Origin: Clostridiales bacterium
Lineage (GTDB): Bacteria; Bacillota; Clostridia; Lachnospirales; Lachnospiraceae
Assembly: GCA_018374355.1 (NCBI GenBank)
Contig: JAHAFI010000001.1
Location: 186,001-250,000 of the forward strand
Direction: 5' to 3'
DNA: 64,000 bases
Below are positions 1-8,968 of this stretch, in pieces. The stretch's first letter is position 1; every line of letters starts with the position of its first letter. Below the pieces are notes generated by a model, which saw nothing but the letters and a program-made list of their open reading frames with translations, searched no databases and was not told the DNA's origin. The position numbers were made by a program, and so were the translations under genes.

Positions 1-17
1 ATATACAAAGATAGTTA

Positions 18-46
18 TTGTACAAGCGCCGTTTTCTCATTATAAT
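18..46 (+). promoter_or_regulatory. sigma-A promoter of galK
   Basis: A -35 box TTGTAC (18-23) and a perfect -10 box TATAAT (41-46) are separated by 17 bases. The predicted start of transcription is about position 53, leaving a roughly 50-base leader before galK. No operator is obvious in the short upstream sequence available. Confidence 0.7.
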
Positions 47-103
47 GATAATCAAAGGGAATCATCCCAAAGTACTTGCGAATAAATGAAAAGGAGAAGA
101 AAG

Positions 104-1387
104 ATGAGAGTATCAAATATTGCAGACGTTGTAAGAACTGAGAAAGCAACAGGTCTGTTCAAACAGATGTATGGGGAAAATCGTGCCGAGGAAAATGCAA
201 AACGGTATGAGATGGCAGCAGAAGGATTTGCAAAAGAATTTGGAGACCGGGAGTTTGAATTTTTCAGTGCTCCGGGAAGAACAGAGATCGGCGGAAACCA
301 TACCGACCACAATCACGGAAAAGTTCTGGCAGGAAGCGTACATCTGGATTGTGTAGCGGCAGCGGCAGCCAACGGGACAAACACGGTAACCCTGATCAGC
401 GAGACCTACAATCAGCATCTGGTGATCGATCTGGACGATCTTGCTCCCACAGAGAAAACAACAGGAACAGAGCCTCTGTTAAAGGGTATTTTTGCCGGGC
501 TTTTGGAAAAAGGGTTTAAAGTAGAAGGCTTTGACGCATACGTAACCTCCAATGTAATCGGCGGAGCCGGCGTAAGCTCTTCTGCATCCTTCGAGATGCT
601 GGTATGCGTAATTGTGGATTGTTTGTTCAATGAGGGCAAAATCGGCGTCGTTGCCTACGCAAAAGCAGGTCAGTATGCAGAAAATAAATACTGGCTGAAG
701 GGTTCAGGACTTCTGGATCAGCTGGCTTGTGCAGTGGGCGGTATGATCACTATCGACTTTGCTGATATTGCAAATCCGGCAATCCGTGAGATCAAATGCA
801 ATTTTGACGAGATGGGACACGATCTGGTTATCGTAAATACCGGAAAAGGCCATGCAGACCTGAGCGCAGAATATTCTGCAGTGCCAAATGAGATGAAAAA
901 GGTTGCGGAATATTTCGGAAAAGAAGTTTTGGAACAGGTAGACGAGGACGCAGTGATTGAAAATGTACAGGCTATCCGCAAATTTGCCGGAGACCGTGCA
1001 GTTCTTCGCGCCTTCCATTTCTTTGAGGAAAACAAACGGGTGGACGCGGAAGTAGAAGCTTTGGAAGCAAAGGATTTTGATAAATTCCTGAGAAAGATCA
1101 CAGAATCCGGTGATTCTTCATGGAAATGGCTGCAGAACTGCTACTGCAACGAGACACCGGATGAACAGTCTATCACTGTTGCTCTGGCGCTGACAAAGCT
1201 GTATCTGGAAAAAATCGGTCATGGCGTATGCCGTGTACATGGCGGCGGTTTTGCAGGCGTTATCGCTGCATTCCTGCCGAAAGAGTATACGGAAGGATTT
1301 ACAAAATATATTGATAAAGCGTTGGGAGAAGGTTCTGCATACGTGATGCATATTCGTCCTCAGGGCGCTATTAAAGTCGAGCTGTAA
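104..1387 (+). CDS. galK: galactokinase
   Basis: ATP-dependent galactokinase of the Leloir pathway, converting galactose to galactose-1-phosphate in the cytoplasm. The N-terminal signature GRTEIGGNHTDHNHG (sugar binding) is followed by the GHMP kinase ATP loop GGAGVSSSASFE and a C-terminal HGGGFAG motif, the order expected for GHMP galactokinases. The ATG at 104 is preferred over the ATG at 86 because AAGGAG lies seven bases before it; this gives 427 residues, a normal length. The gene has its own promoter and ends before a terminator, so it appears monocistronic. No galT or galE is in the window. Confidence 0.93.
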   Translation: MRVSNIADVVRTEKATGLFKQMYGENRAEENAKRYEMAAEGFAKEFGDREFEFFSAPGRTEIGGNHTDHNHGKVLAGSVHLDCVAAAAANGTNTVTLISETYNQHLVIDLDDLAPTEKTTGTEPLLKGIFAGLLEKGFKVEGFDAYVTSNVIGGAGVSSSASFEMLVCVIVDCLFNEGKIGVVAYAKAGQYAENKYWLKGSGLLDQLACAVGGMITIDFADIANPAIREIKCNFDEMGHDLVIVNTGKGHADLSAEYSAVPNEMKKVAEYFGKEVLEQVDEDAVIENVQAIRKFAGDRAVLRAFHFFEENKRVDAEVEALEAKDFDKFLRKITESGDSSWKWLQNCYCNETPDEQSITVALALTKLYLEKIGHGVCRVHGGGFAGVIAAFLPKEYTEGFTKYIDKALGEGSAYVMHIRPQGAIKVEL

Positions 1388-1424
1388 AACATGCGGTGCT
1401 TTTTAAAAAACTGAAGAACCGGAG

Positions 1425-1465
1425 GCTCCCTGCTGGAAGAAATTTGTGTCAGCAGGGAGCTTTTT
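1425..1465 (+). terminator. Rho-independent terminator after galK
   Basis: The perfect 11-bp inverted repeat GCTCCCTGCTG (1425-1435) and its complement (1450-1460) is followed directly by five T residues. It separates galK from the nucleoside hydrolase gene. Confidence 0.85.
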
Positions 1466-1508
1466 GGTATTCCTGCAGCAAAATTGTTTTTATGGGAGGA
1501 AAATATAT

Positions 1509-2432
1509 ATGGATAACATTTTAAGAATGAAATATCTGGAAAGACCGACAGGCCCGGTGGATGTGGTTTTGGACACAGATACCTATAATGAAATTGATGA
1601 TCAGTATGCCCTGTCTTATTTGATCAGATCAGATGACAGGCTGAAGCTGCAGGCGATTTATGCAGCGCCCTTTTATAACCAGAAATCTTCAGAACCAAAG
1701 GATGGAATGGAAAAGAGCTATGAGGAGATTATGAAAATCCTTCCGCTTTTGGGCAGGGAGGACCTGAAAACAAAGGTTTATAAGGGATCAGAGAATTATC
1801 TGCCTGATGAGCACACACCGCTGGACTCTCCGGCAGCAAGGGATCTGGTGGAGAGAATACGGAAAAGAGAGGCCGGGGAACCGCTTTATGTGGTAGCCAT
1901 CGGTGCAATTACCAATATTGCTTCGGCCATTTTGATGGCCCCTGAGATCATAGAAAAAATGGTGGTGGTATGGCTGGGAGGAAACGCATGGGAGTGGCAT
2001 GATAACCGGGAATTCAATCTGGATCAGGATGTGGCTGCTGCGAGAATTATTTTCGGCTGCGGTGTCCCGCTGGTACAGCTTCCCTGCATGGGCGTGGTAT
2101 CTTCCTTTGCAACTACCAGATACGAGCTGGAGCATTGGCTGAAGGGGAAAAATCCTCTCTGCGATTATTTATTGGAAACCAGTATTCGCGATGGGGAAAC
2201 TTTTAAGGAGGCATCCTGCTGGAGCCGTACAATTTGGGATGTGACGGCGGTAGCTTGGCTTTTAAATGAAAAATTCATGTATGAACGGCTGGATCACAGT
2301 CCGATTCCTGAGTATGACGGCCATTACAGCTTTGACAAACGAAGACATATGATCAAGTATGTCTATGGCATCAACAGAGATCTGCTGTTTGAAGATCTGT
2401 TCAGAAAACTGACAGATAAATGTGGAAAATAA
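1509..2432 (+). CDS. inosine/uridine-preferring nucleoside hydrolase family protein
   Basis: Likely hydrolyses the N-glycosidic bond of ribonucleosides, releasing ribose and a base. The hallmark Ca-binding N-terminal motif DVVLDTDTYNEIDDQ matches the DTDxxxDD pattern of the family, with an Asn-Glu in place of the usual Pro-Gly. AIGAITNIA and the later NREFNLDQD segment (compare family EFNxxxDP) support the fold. The ATG at 1509 is chosen because GGGAGGA lies eight bases upstream; the protein is then 307 residues, the usual size. It is followed after 15 bases by an FGGY kinase, suggesting one transcript in which a freed sugar is phosphorylated. Substrate preference cannot be read from the sequence. 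Confidence 0.85.
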   Translation: MDNILRMKYLERPTGPVDVVLDTDTYNEIDDQYALSYLIRSDDRLKLQAIYAAPFYNQKSSEPKDGMEKSYEEIMKILPLLGREDLKTKVYKGSENYLPDEHTPLDSPAARDLVERIRKREAGEPLYVVAIGAITNIASAILMAPEIIEKMVVVWLGGNAWEWHDNREFNLDQDVAAARIIFGCGVPLVQLPCMGVVSSFATTRYELEHWLKGKNPLCDYLLETSIRDGETFKEASCWSRTIWDVTAVAWLLNEKFMYERLDHSPIPEYDGHYSFDKRRHMIKYVYGINRDLLFEDLFRKLTDKCGK

Positions 2433-2447
2433 GCGGGAGGTCATGGC

Positions 2448-3920
2448 ATGTTATTAGGGATTGATGTGGGAACCTCCAGCATCAAGGCGATGCTGATGGA
2501 GGAAGAAGGAAGAGTCATCGGAGTAAAAACAAAGGGGTATGATGTGAACATTCCCCGGGAAGGCTGGGCAGAGCAGAATCCGGAGGAGTGGTGGGAGGCT
2601 CTCTGCAGGATTCTGGGTGAACTGAAATCGGAGCATTTCCGGGAATTTGAGGCCATAAGGGGAATCGGTTTCTCCGGGCAGATGCATGGGCTGATTGCCG
2701 TAGATCAGGAGGGAAAAACGGTTCGTCCGGCAATTATCTGGATGGATCAGCGGGCAGGAGAGGAATTGAAAGAGATCGGCAGAAAGATTTACAGTGAGGA
2801 ACAGGGAAAAATTTTTCACAACCGGATTTTTAACGGGTTTGCCCTCCCCTCTCTTTTATGGATGAAAAATCATGAGCCGGAAAATTTCCAAAAAACGTAT
2901 AAAGTTTTCCAGCCGAAGGATTATCTCAGATTCCGGCTGACCGGAGAGATGGGAACAGAATTTTCAGATGCCTCTGCTTCTTTAATGATGGATGTTGGGA
3001 AGCGGGAATGGGCGAAGGAAAGTCTGGAGCGTTTGGGAATTTCAGGGGAACTGCTTCCAAAACTGGGAGAATCGGTGCAGGTGGCAGGATATGTAACCGA
3101 GAAGGGAGCTAAAGAAACGGGACTGAAAAAAGGAATTCCTGTCGTTTTCGGGGCGGGAGACCAGCAGGCACAGAGTATCGGAAATGGAGCTGTCCGGGAA
3201 GGGCTGATGATTTCCAATATCGGTACAGGAGCACAGGTTTCGGCGTATTCCCGGGAAGACCGGTACGATCATAAACTGCGTACCCATACCTTCTGTCATG
3301 GGATTCCGGGTGGATATACCATTTACGGGGCTATGCTGTCCGGGGGAATGTCCCTGAAATGGTTGAAGAACCAGATTCTTTTGGAGGAAAGCTTTGCAGG
3401 AATGAGTGCGATGGCCGAAGAAACGGAAGCGGGAAGCCGGGGATTGGTATTTCTGCCTTATCTGGCAGGAGAGCGGACACCCCATATGAATCCGGCTGCA
3501 AGAGGAGTATTTTTCGGGCTTTCCTTGGAACATACCAGAGCCCATATGGTGCGGGCGGTGATGGAAGGCGTGACTTATGCGCTGCGGGATTCGATGGAAA
3601 TTCTTGACGGAATGGGCGTGAAGGGGGAAAAGATTCTTGCATCGGGAGGCGCCTGCAGCAGTGAGATCTGGCTGCAGATTCAGGCGGATATTCTCGGAAA
3701 AGAAGTGCAGGTCTGCAAAATGCGGGAACAGGCCTGTCTGGGAGCCTGCATACTGGCGGGAGTAGGTGTGGGAAGTTATGGAAGTATAGAAGAAGCCTGC
3801 GAGAAACTGGTGCGTTTTGAAGAGAAGGTATATGTGCCCCGGAGAGAAGTCAGGGAAGTCTATGAGGAGAATTATCGAAAGTTTCAGGGGATTTATGAGG
3901 GGACGAAGGCGTTTTTGTGA
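2448..3920 (+). CDS. FGGY-family carbohydrate kinase, xylulokinase-like
   Basis: Sugar kinase of the FGGY family. It opens with the phosphate-loop sequence LLGIDVGTSSIKA, continues with GIGFSGQMHGLI and AIIWMDQRAGEE (typical of xylulokinases, sugar contact region), and has the ATP-binding GAGDQQAQSIGNG and a C-terminal LASGGACSSEIW segment. At 490 residues it has full family length. GGGAGG lies eight bases before the ATG. It is downstream of a nucleoside hydrolase and not next to xylose isomerase, so its true substrate may be a pentose or pentulose from nucleoside breakdown instead of xylulose; that is inference. Confidence 0.85.
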   Translation: MLLGIDVGTSSIKAMLMEEEGRVIGVKTKGYDVNIPREGWAEQNPEEWWEALCRILGELKSEHFREFEAIRGIGFSGQMHGLIAVDQEGKTVRPAIIWMDQRAGEELKEIGRKIYSEEQGKIFHNRIFNGFALPSLLWMKNHEPENFQKTYKVFQPKDYLRFRLTGEMGTEFSDASASLMMDVGKREWAKESLERLGISGELLPKLGESVQVAGYVTEKGAKETGLKKGIPVVFGAGDQQAQSIGNGAVREGLMISNIGTGAQVSAYSREDRYDHKLRTHTFCHGIPGGYTIYGAMLSGGMSLKWLKNQILLEESFAGMSAMAEETEAGSRGLVFLPYLAGERTPHMNPAARGVFFGLSLEHTRAHMVRAVMEGVTYALRDSMEILDGMGVKGEKILASGGACSSEIWLQIQADILGKEVQVCKMREQACLGACILAGVGVGSYGSIEEACEKLVRFEEKVYVPRREVREVYEENYRKFQGIYEGTKAFL

Positions 3921-3953
3921 GGAGCAGTCCGGCTGCATGGGCTACTGGAACAT

Positions 3954-4245
3954 GTGGACCGATGCAGAGTGGAACTGGAACAGTTGTCCCGGCAATCATC
4001 CCAAGCACTTTTGGCAATGCTTGGGCAAAAGATGCAGATGAAGTCTGAAAAGGAGGACGTTAGTGTGTGCACAGCAATAGATGAATTGAAAAAAGATTGG
4101 TTCAGCGAAGGGGAAATCAGTGGAAGAAGGAATTCCCAGAGAGAGAATCATTGAAAAATTGTGCCGTTTGTTCAAAATGAAAGAACAGGAAGCAGTGAGC
4201 TGCTATCAAAAATACAGCAGTCTGGAAGATATTCCGGTCATGTAG
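3954..4245 (+). pseudogene. frameshifted gene remnant, possibly 3' end of an Rpn/PD-(D/E)XK transposase-like gene
   Basis: Two adjacent reading frames give one plausible protein tail. The first, entering from upstream, reads through CTAIDELKKDWFSEGEIS and stops at 4154. The next frame continues with PRERIIEKLCRLFKMKEQEA and stops at 4245. The pattern of an acidic 'C-AI-EL' helix followed by a charged helix ending resembles the C-terminus of Rpn-type recombination-promoting nuclease/putative transposase proteins, but this is from memory and weak. The rest of the gene is missing, with the FGGY kinase ending just before. The stretch to 4312 holds nothing else recognisable. Confidence 0.4.
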
Positions 4246-4312
4246 GATAGAAAGCGGCAATAGGGAAATCCTAAAACAAAGGAAAAACTATTGGAAAGGA
4301 ATAGATATAATT

Positions 4313-5185
4313 ATGAAAAAACGCAGATGGATGGTTGCGGGTTTACTCATGCTGTCAGCAGTACTTTGGACAGGATGCGGAGAAAAAACAACGAAGGGAA
4401 AGGATAATACGGAAAAACAGGAAATTCAGGAGGAAGAGCAGCAGGTGCAGGAAAATTCGGAAGAGACTGCTCTTAGGACGGTTTTTCTGAAAAGTGAATC
4501 TGGAGGAGAGCTGTTTGTAACGCTGGAAAATGAAATTCCGTTCTTCGGGACGATTCCAGAGGAGATTTATGATGAAAATAATGAAAAAATCACAAAAGGG
4601 GATTTAAACAGCGGAGATGTACTGTTGGTTTACGGAAACCAGATTATGACGAATTCCTATCCGGGTCAATATCCGGGGATTTCGAAGCTTGTTCGGGAAG
4701 AAAAGGAAAACCAGCAGTATGTGGAAAAATATGGAGAGCTGCTGAAGCAGTTCTGCCCGGAACCGGATAAAACGCAGGTTCCGGCACTGTCTGTAGAATA
4801 CCGTCAGCCGGAGGCCATTGTGTCAGCGGCAGTTACACAGGGCGGCTATCAGTGGACAAAAGAGCTGGAGAACGGACAGAAGGAAACGGAAATGGCTGAT
4901 GCCGTACATGTACTGGAGATGGGAGAAAATCTGGCAGATTTCACCCTGAAAGAAGAAACGGATTTCACACTGCTGTTTTCGTATGAACCGCAAAGCGTGA
5001 CAGTAGAGTGCTGGCCGGAAGGGGAAATTCGAGAATCAGGAAGTGAAGGAAAAATCCCGGAGGGTGAAGCTGTGGAAGTGCTGGAAGGTGAAGCCGGATT
5101 TGCATTTCACGGAAAACCGGGTTATGTATATCATATCACCGGAGTTTGGGAAGAGGGAACTGTGAGCTACGGATTTTTGGGATAG
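4313..5185 (+). CDS. hypothetical lipoprotein
   Basis: Unrecognised secreted protein of 290 residues. It starts with a lipoprotein signal peptide (KKRR, a hydrophobic stretch and the lipobox LWTGC, lipidated Cys near residue 22) followed by an acidic Glu/Gln-rich linker to about residue 55. The remainder is an acidic globular region without known motifs; it is predicted to sit on the outer face of the membrane. GGAAAGGA lies before the ATG. A terminator follows, so it is probably not co-transcribed with the redox genes downstream, though it may relate to them in function. Confidence 0.7.
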   Translation: MKKRRWMVAGLLMLSAVLWTGCGEKTTKGKDNTEKQEIQEEEQQVQENSEETALRTVFLKSESGGELFVTLENEIPFFGTIPEEIYDENNEKITKGDLNSGDVLLVYGNQIMTNSYPGQYPGISKLVREEKENQQYVEKYGELLKQFCPEPDKTQVPALSVEYRQPEAIVSAAVTQGGYQWTKELENGQKETEMADAVHVLEMGENLADFTLKEETDFTLLFSYEPQSVTVECWPEGEIRESGSEGKIPEGEAVEVLEGEAGFAFHGKPGYVYHITGVWEEGTVSYGFLG

Positions 5186-5275
5186 TCTCTTAGGCTGCGG
5201 TACCCTATTATAAAGATACTGGGGGTCAAAATATCTTTTGATCCTGACATCTTATATAGAGTGAAAGAGAAGGGA

Positions 5276-5316
5276 ATGGCGCAGTTTTTGTAAGAACGAA
5301 AACTGTGCCATTTTGT
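5276..5316 (+). terminator. Rho-independent terminator
   Basis: ATGGCGCAGTTTT (5276-5288) pairs with AAAACTGTGCCAT (5299-5311), followed by TTTGT. It closes the lipoprotein transcript. Its 3' flank merges into the dyad upstream of ccdA. Confidence 0.75.
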
Positions 5317-5355
5317 GACCGGGTCACAGTGGCAGAACCTAAAATGTGGTAAAAT
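5314..5355 (+). promoter_or_regulatory. CRP/FNR-like dyad and activator-type promoter of ccdA
   Basis: The inverted repeat TGTGAC-CGG-GTCACA (5314-5328) lies upstream of a -10-like TAAAAT (5350-5355) that lacks a good -35. The dyad centre is about 41 bases before the predicted transcription start near 5362, the classical position of a class II CRP/FNR-family activator. The half-sites TGTGA/TCACA match the CRP/FNR family, although spacing is one base shorter than in E. coli CRP sites. Confidence 0.5.
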
Positions 5356-5388
5356 GTCTGCATACTTAAATAAAAGGAGATTTAGAGG

Positions 5389-6060
5389 ATGGCATATCTG
5401 CTTTCGTTTTTGGAAGGAATTATTACATTTATATCCCCGTGCCTGCTCCCTATGCTTCCCGTATACATTTTGTATTTTGCGGGAGGAGAGGCAGATAAGG
5501 GAAAAGAAAAAAGGACGCTGGTCAATGCGCTGGGCTTTGTGCTGGGATTTACCATAGTGTTTGTGGCTCTGGGGGCATTCATGGCAGGGCTGGGAAGCCT
5601 TCTTAATGAGCACCAGACGGCGGTAAATCTGATCACCGGCGGAGTGGTGGTGGTCTTCGGACTGAATTTTATGGGAGTGCTTCAGATTGGATTTTTGAAT
5701 GGAACCCATAAGCTGCAGAAGGATATCAAACAGTTGGGATTTTTTTCTGCTGTTTTGTTTGGTATTGTATTTTCCGTGGGGTGGACGCCCTGTGTGGGAA
5801 CGTTTTTGGGATCAGCGCTTATGATGGCTTCCCAGCAGGGATCTGTGGGAAAAGGCATCATAATGCTTCTGGTATATTCCATGGGACTGGGAATACCGTT
5901 TTTGATCAGTGCGCTTCTGATCGACAGACTGAAGGGAACCTTCCAGTTTATTAAGATGCATTATCAGACTATCAATAAAATCTGCGGCGCTCTGCTTGTG
6001 CTGGTAGGTATTGCGATGATGACCGGATGGATGAGCAAAATTCTAGGAATGCTGGCATAG
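5389..6060 (+). CDS. ccdA: CcdA-family thiol:disulfide interchange membrane protein
   Basis: Polytopic membrane protein that passes reducing equivalents from cytoplasmic thioredoxin to extracytoplasmic thiol proteins. Six hydrophobic segments are visible. The conserved cysteines are in ITFISPCLLPMLP (Cys18, first helix) and VGWTPCVGTFLG (fourth segment), the DsbD/CcdA redox pair. At 223 residues it is a CcdA-size protein without the DsbD periplasmic domains. AAAGGAG precedes the ATG. The thioredoxin-like TlpA homologue 108 bases downstream is the obvious electron acceptor, and the pair likely forms an operon. Confidence 0.9.
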   Translation: MAYLLSFLEGIITFISPCLLPMLPVYILYFAGGEADKGKEKRTLVNALGFVLGFTIVFVALGAFMAGLGSLLNEHQTAVNLITGGVVVVFGLNFMGVLQIGFLNGTHKLQKDIKQLGFFSAVLFGIVFSVGWTPCVGTFLGSALMMASQQGSVGKGIIMLLVYSMGLGIPFLISALLIDRLKGTFQFIKMHYQTINKICGALLVLVGIAMMTGWMSKILGMLA

Positions 6061-6168
6061 ACGGCGGCAGAGCTGCGTAACTGCAGTTTCCGATACTTTG
6101 CAGTACAGAAGGTGCGCAGAGGGGTAATGAGAAAATGATGTCAGGCTTCAGGAAAGGAAAAGAGATTC

Positions 6169-6867
6169 ATGAAAAAATATGGAAAGCTAATAGCCGGAAT
6201 TTTCCTGCTGGCGGCGGTAATTGGCGTTGCAGCATTTATCTATGGAAAACTGAAAGATGAGATGCAGACCCCTTCTCTGGTAGAAAACCAGCAGACAAAG
6301 GAAGAATCCGGGGCTAAGACAGACAGTTCCCAAAAAGAACCGTCGGCGGAAAATGACGGAACAGAAAAAACAGATGCTGGAAATCAGGAAACGGAAAATC
6401 AGACTACAGGGGAGCAGGAAGCGGAGGACTCCACCATGCAGCGTCAGGATGCCATTGATGTGAAGTTTTACGATAGTGAAGGAAATCCGGTTCAGCTTTC
6501 TGATTTTTACGGAAAGCCGGTGGTAGTGAATTTCTGGGCTACTTGGTGCGGTTTTTGCAAACAGGAGATGCCGGATTTTCAGGAGGTATATGACGAATAT
6601 GGGGAAGAGGTGGAGTTTTTACTGATCAATTCCACAGACGGCGAAAGGGAGACCAGAGAAAAGGCTGCGGCTTATCTGAAAGAGACAGAGATTACCATTC
6701 CGGCATTTTATGACGAGGATCTGGAAGCAGTTTATACTTATTCTGTGAATTCACTTCCAACTACGATACTGTTGGATAAGAATGGAAAGGTTGCGGCGTA
6801 TGCGCCGGGAATGATTCAGAAGGAAGCGCTGGTGGAGGCTTTGGAGGTTTTGCTGGCGGAAGAGTAA
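6169..6867 (+). CDS. membrane-anchored TlpA/ResA-like thioredoxin-fold protein
   Basis: Extracytoplasmic thiol-disulfide oxidoreductase. Residues about 5-25 form one membrane anchor, followed by a Gln/Glu/Thr-rich linker to about residue 95 that spans the wall. A thioredoxin-fold domain of the TlpA/AhpC-TSA type follows, with the redox motif WATWCGFC and the cis-proline region SVNSLPTTILLDKNG. It is expected to be reduced by the CcdA protein encoded just upstream and to repair or mature exported proteins. AAAGGAAA precedes the ATG. The actual client proteins are unknown. Confidence 0.9.
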   Translation: MKKYGKLIAGIFLLAAVIGVAAFIYGKLKDEMQTPSLVENQQTKEESGAKTDSSQKEPSAENDGTEKTDAGNQETENQTTGEQEAEDSTMQRQDAIDVKFYDSEGNPVQLSDFYGKPVVVNFWATWCGFCKQEMPDFQEVYDEYGEEVEFLLINSTDGERETREKAAAYLKETEITIPAFYDEDLEAVYTYSVNSLPTTILLDKNGKVAAYAPGMIQKEALVEALEVLLAEE

Positions 6868-6941
6868 ATTTTTGAATAACTGCGTTGATTTGTAATCCCA
6901 GTAAGAGTATATTAAAAGAAGAAAATTTACGAGGTGATGAA

Positions 6942-8282
6942 ATGAAAGGAAATATGACAGAAGGAAAACCTCTGAAATTGATTTTAGGGTTTGCCCTTCC
7001 ACTCTTACTGGGAAATTTGCTGCAGCAGACTTATAACATAATCGATGCAGCAATTGTAGGAAAAACACTGGGCGTAAAAGCGCTGGCCGGAGTAGGGGCA
7101 TCCAGCAGCGTGCAGTTTCTTGTTCTGGGATTCTGTACCGGGATCTGTGGGGGATTCGGTATACCGATCGCAAAACATTTCGGGGCGGGGGATTACAGAA
7201 GAATGCGGGAATGCGTTTTTCACAGCATGGTACTGAGCGGGATTGCGGCAGTGATTCTCACAGCGGTATGCGGACTGCTCTGCCCGAATATTTTACATAT
7301 GTTGTCTACGCCGGAGGATATTTATGGAGATGCCTATGCGTATCTGTTTATCATTTTTCTGGGAATTCCATTTACACTTTTGTATAATCTGTTAGCCAGT
7401 ATCCTGCGGGCGGTGGGGGATAGTAAAACTCCTTTTTTGTTTTTGGCAGTTTCTACGGTGCTGAATATTGGTCTGGATCTGTTATGCATCATTGGATTCG
7501 GCTGGGGCTGTGCTGGAGCGGCCATTGCTACCATCACGGCACAGGGAGTAAGCGGTGTGCTGTGTCTGATATATATTAAGAAGAAAATCGCGCTGCTTCA
7601 TCTGGAAAAAGAAGATTGTCATATACAGGGAAAAGTTGCGAAACATATGCTGATCATGGGAATCCCCATGGGTCTGCAGTTTTCCATCACAGCCATCGGA
7701 AGCATGGTGATGCAGTCGGCAAACAACGGTCTGGGAAGCGTCTATGTATCGGGATTTACTGCGGGAATGAAAATCAAACAATTCATGATGGCGCCGTTTG
7801 ATGCCATCGGTATGGCTGTTTCTGTATTCTGCGGGCAGAATCTGGGCGCTGGAAAAGGTGACCGGATACGAAAAGGATACTGGGAGGGAATGGTGATCGG
7901 AACGCTCTACGGCGCAATTGCGGGAATTATTCTGATTTTTGCGGGACGGCAGCTTTCCCTGTTATTTGTGAGCCGTACCGATGTAAGCGTACTGGATGCT
8001 TCTGCAAAATACCTGCGCTGTATGGGATATTTCTACTGGACTCTTGGCATTCTGGCTGTGAGCAGGATGTGTACCCAGGGACTGGGATTTTCAGGCCGGG
8101 CAGTATTTTCAGGAGTTACGGAAATGATCGCTCGTGTGATCGTCAGTGCTGTATTCGTGGGAACCTTCGGGTATACAGCCATCTGTTTTGCAGACCAGAC
8201 AGCTTGGGTCTCCGCATGTATCTATATAGTACCCACCTGTCTGCTGTGCATGAAAAAATGTCTGAAAAAGCGGCTTGATTAA
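6942..8282 (+). CDS. MATE family efflux transporter
   Basis: Cation-coupled multidrug exporter of the MATE family, in the cytoplasmic membrane. Twelve hydrophobic segments fit the 446-residue length. The N-terminal PLKLILGFALPLLLGNLLQQ and IIDAAIVGKTLG motifs and the internal half-repeat starting near LIMGIPMGLQFSI are typical. The ATG at 6942 is preferred because GAGGTGATG stands just before it; an upstream in-frame start at 6885 would add an unlikely hydrophilic leader. It ends in a hairpin. Substrate unknown. Confidence 0.9.
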   Translation: MKGNMTEGKPLKLILGFALPLLLGNLLQQTYNIIDAAIVGKTLGVKALAGVGASSSVQFLVLGFCTGICGGFGIPIAKHFGAGDYRRMRECVFHSMVLSGIAAVILTAVCGLLCPNILHMLSTPEDIYGDAYAYLFIIFLGIPFTLLYNLLASILRAVGDSKTPFLFLAVSTVLNIGLDLLCIIGFGWGCAGAAIATITAQGVSGVLCLIYIKKKIALLHLEKEDCHIQGKVAKHMLIMGIPMGLQFSITAIGSMVMQSANNGLGSVYVSGFTAGMKIKQFMMAPFDAIGMAVSVFCGQNLGAGKGDRIRKGYWEGMVIGTLYGAIAGIILIFAGRQLSLLFVSRTDVSVLDASAKYLRCMGYFYWTLGILAVSRMCTQGLGFSGRAVFSGVTEMIARVIVSAVFVGTFGYTAICFADQTAWVSACIYIVPTCLLCMKKCLKKRLD

Positions 8283-8319
8283 GCCGCTTTCGTCAACGTG
8301 TGCCCGGCGGGAGCACGTT
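8267..8319 (+). terminator. two hairpins after the MATE gene
   Basis: AAAGCGGCTT/AAGCCGCTTT (8267-8276 with 8281-8290) overlaps the stop codon of the MATE gene. A second hairpin, AACGTG-CCC/GGG-CACGTT (8295-8319), follows. Neither has a strong T-tract, so termination may be partial or depend on the first stem. Confidence 0.5.
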
Positions 8320-8371
8320 CTAAAGGATGCAAGTATGAGAAGGTCCGGATTTTCAAAGGAAAGGTGAGCGA

Positions 8372-8968
8372 ATGGAGAAAGAAAAAATAAACTTAGAAAC
8401 GGAATACAGTGATCAGGAAGAGCACTCACTGTCAGATTGTATCACAACGTACGGAGGAACCCATTTTTCTCCGGTAAATCCTGATATGGAGGATTTTCAC
8501 ATCAGCGATGCGGCTCATGCGTTGTCGCTGATCTGTCGGGGAAATGGTCATGTGAAACAGTTCTTTTCTGTAGGACAGCATTGCATCAATTGCGCGCTGG
8601 AAGCGGAAGCCCGGGGATATTCCAGACGGGTAATATTGGCCTGCCTTCTGCACGATGCCAGTGAAGCCTACATGTCGGATGTCCCCCGACCGTTCAAAAA
8701 GTACCTGAAAGAATATAAAGCTTTTGAGGACAGACTGCTCTCTCTGATTTATCAGAAATATCTGGGAGGGGATGTGACAGAGGAAGAGGAGCGCCAGATC
8801 AAAGAGATTGATCACGAAATTTTGGCTTATGATTTGTTTTATCTGCTGGGTGAGGGACGCAGAGAGGAACTGCCGGAGATGAAGCGGATTTTTTCTTATG
8901 AAGTACGTCCATTTGAGGATGTGGAACAGGAATATAAGGAATTATTTCAGAAATTCAGATTGAGTTGA
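8372..8968 (+). CDS. HD-domain hydrolase, YfbR/5'-deoxynucleotidase-like
   Basis: Cytoplasmic metal-dependent phosphohydrolase of 198 residues. The HD-superfamily residues are visible as HVKQFFSVGQHC (first His), ACLLHDASEAYMSD (the HD pair) and the later EIDHEILAYD. The pattern, including DVPRPFKKYL after the HD pair, resembles YfbR-type dNMP phosphatases, but the substrate is not proven. AAAGGTGAG precedes the ATG at 8372. It is followed with four bases of overlap by the remnant of a DUF188 gene. Confidence 0.75.
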   Translation: MEKEKINLETEYSDQEEHSLSDCITTYGGTHFSPVNPDMEDFHISDAAHALSLICRGNGHVKQFFSVGQHCINCALEAEARGYSRRVILACLLHDASEAYMSDVPRPFKKYLKEYKAFEDRLLSLIYQKYLGGDVTEEEERQIKEIDHEILAYDLFYLLGEGRREELPEMKRIFSYEVRPFEDVEQEYKELFQKFRLS

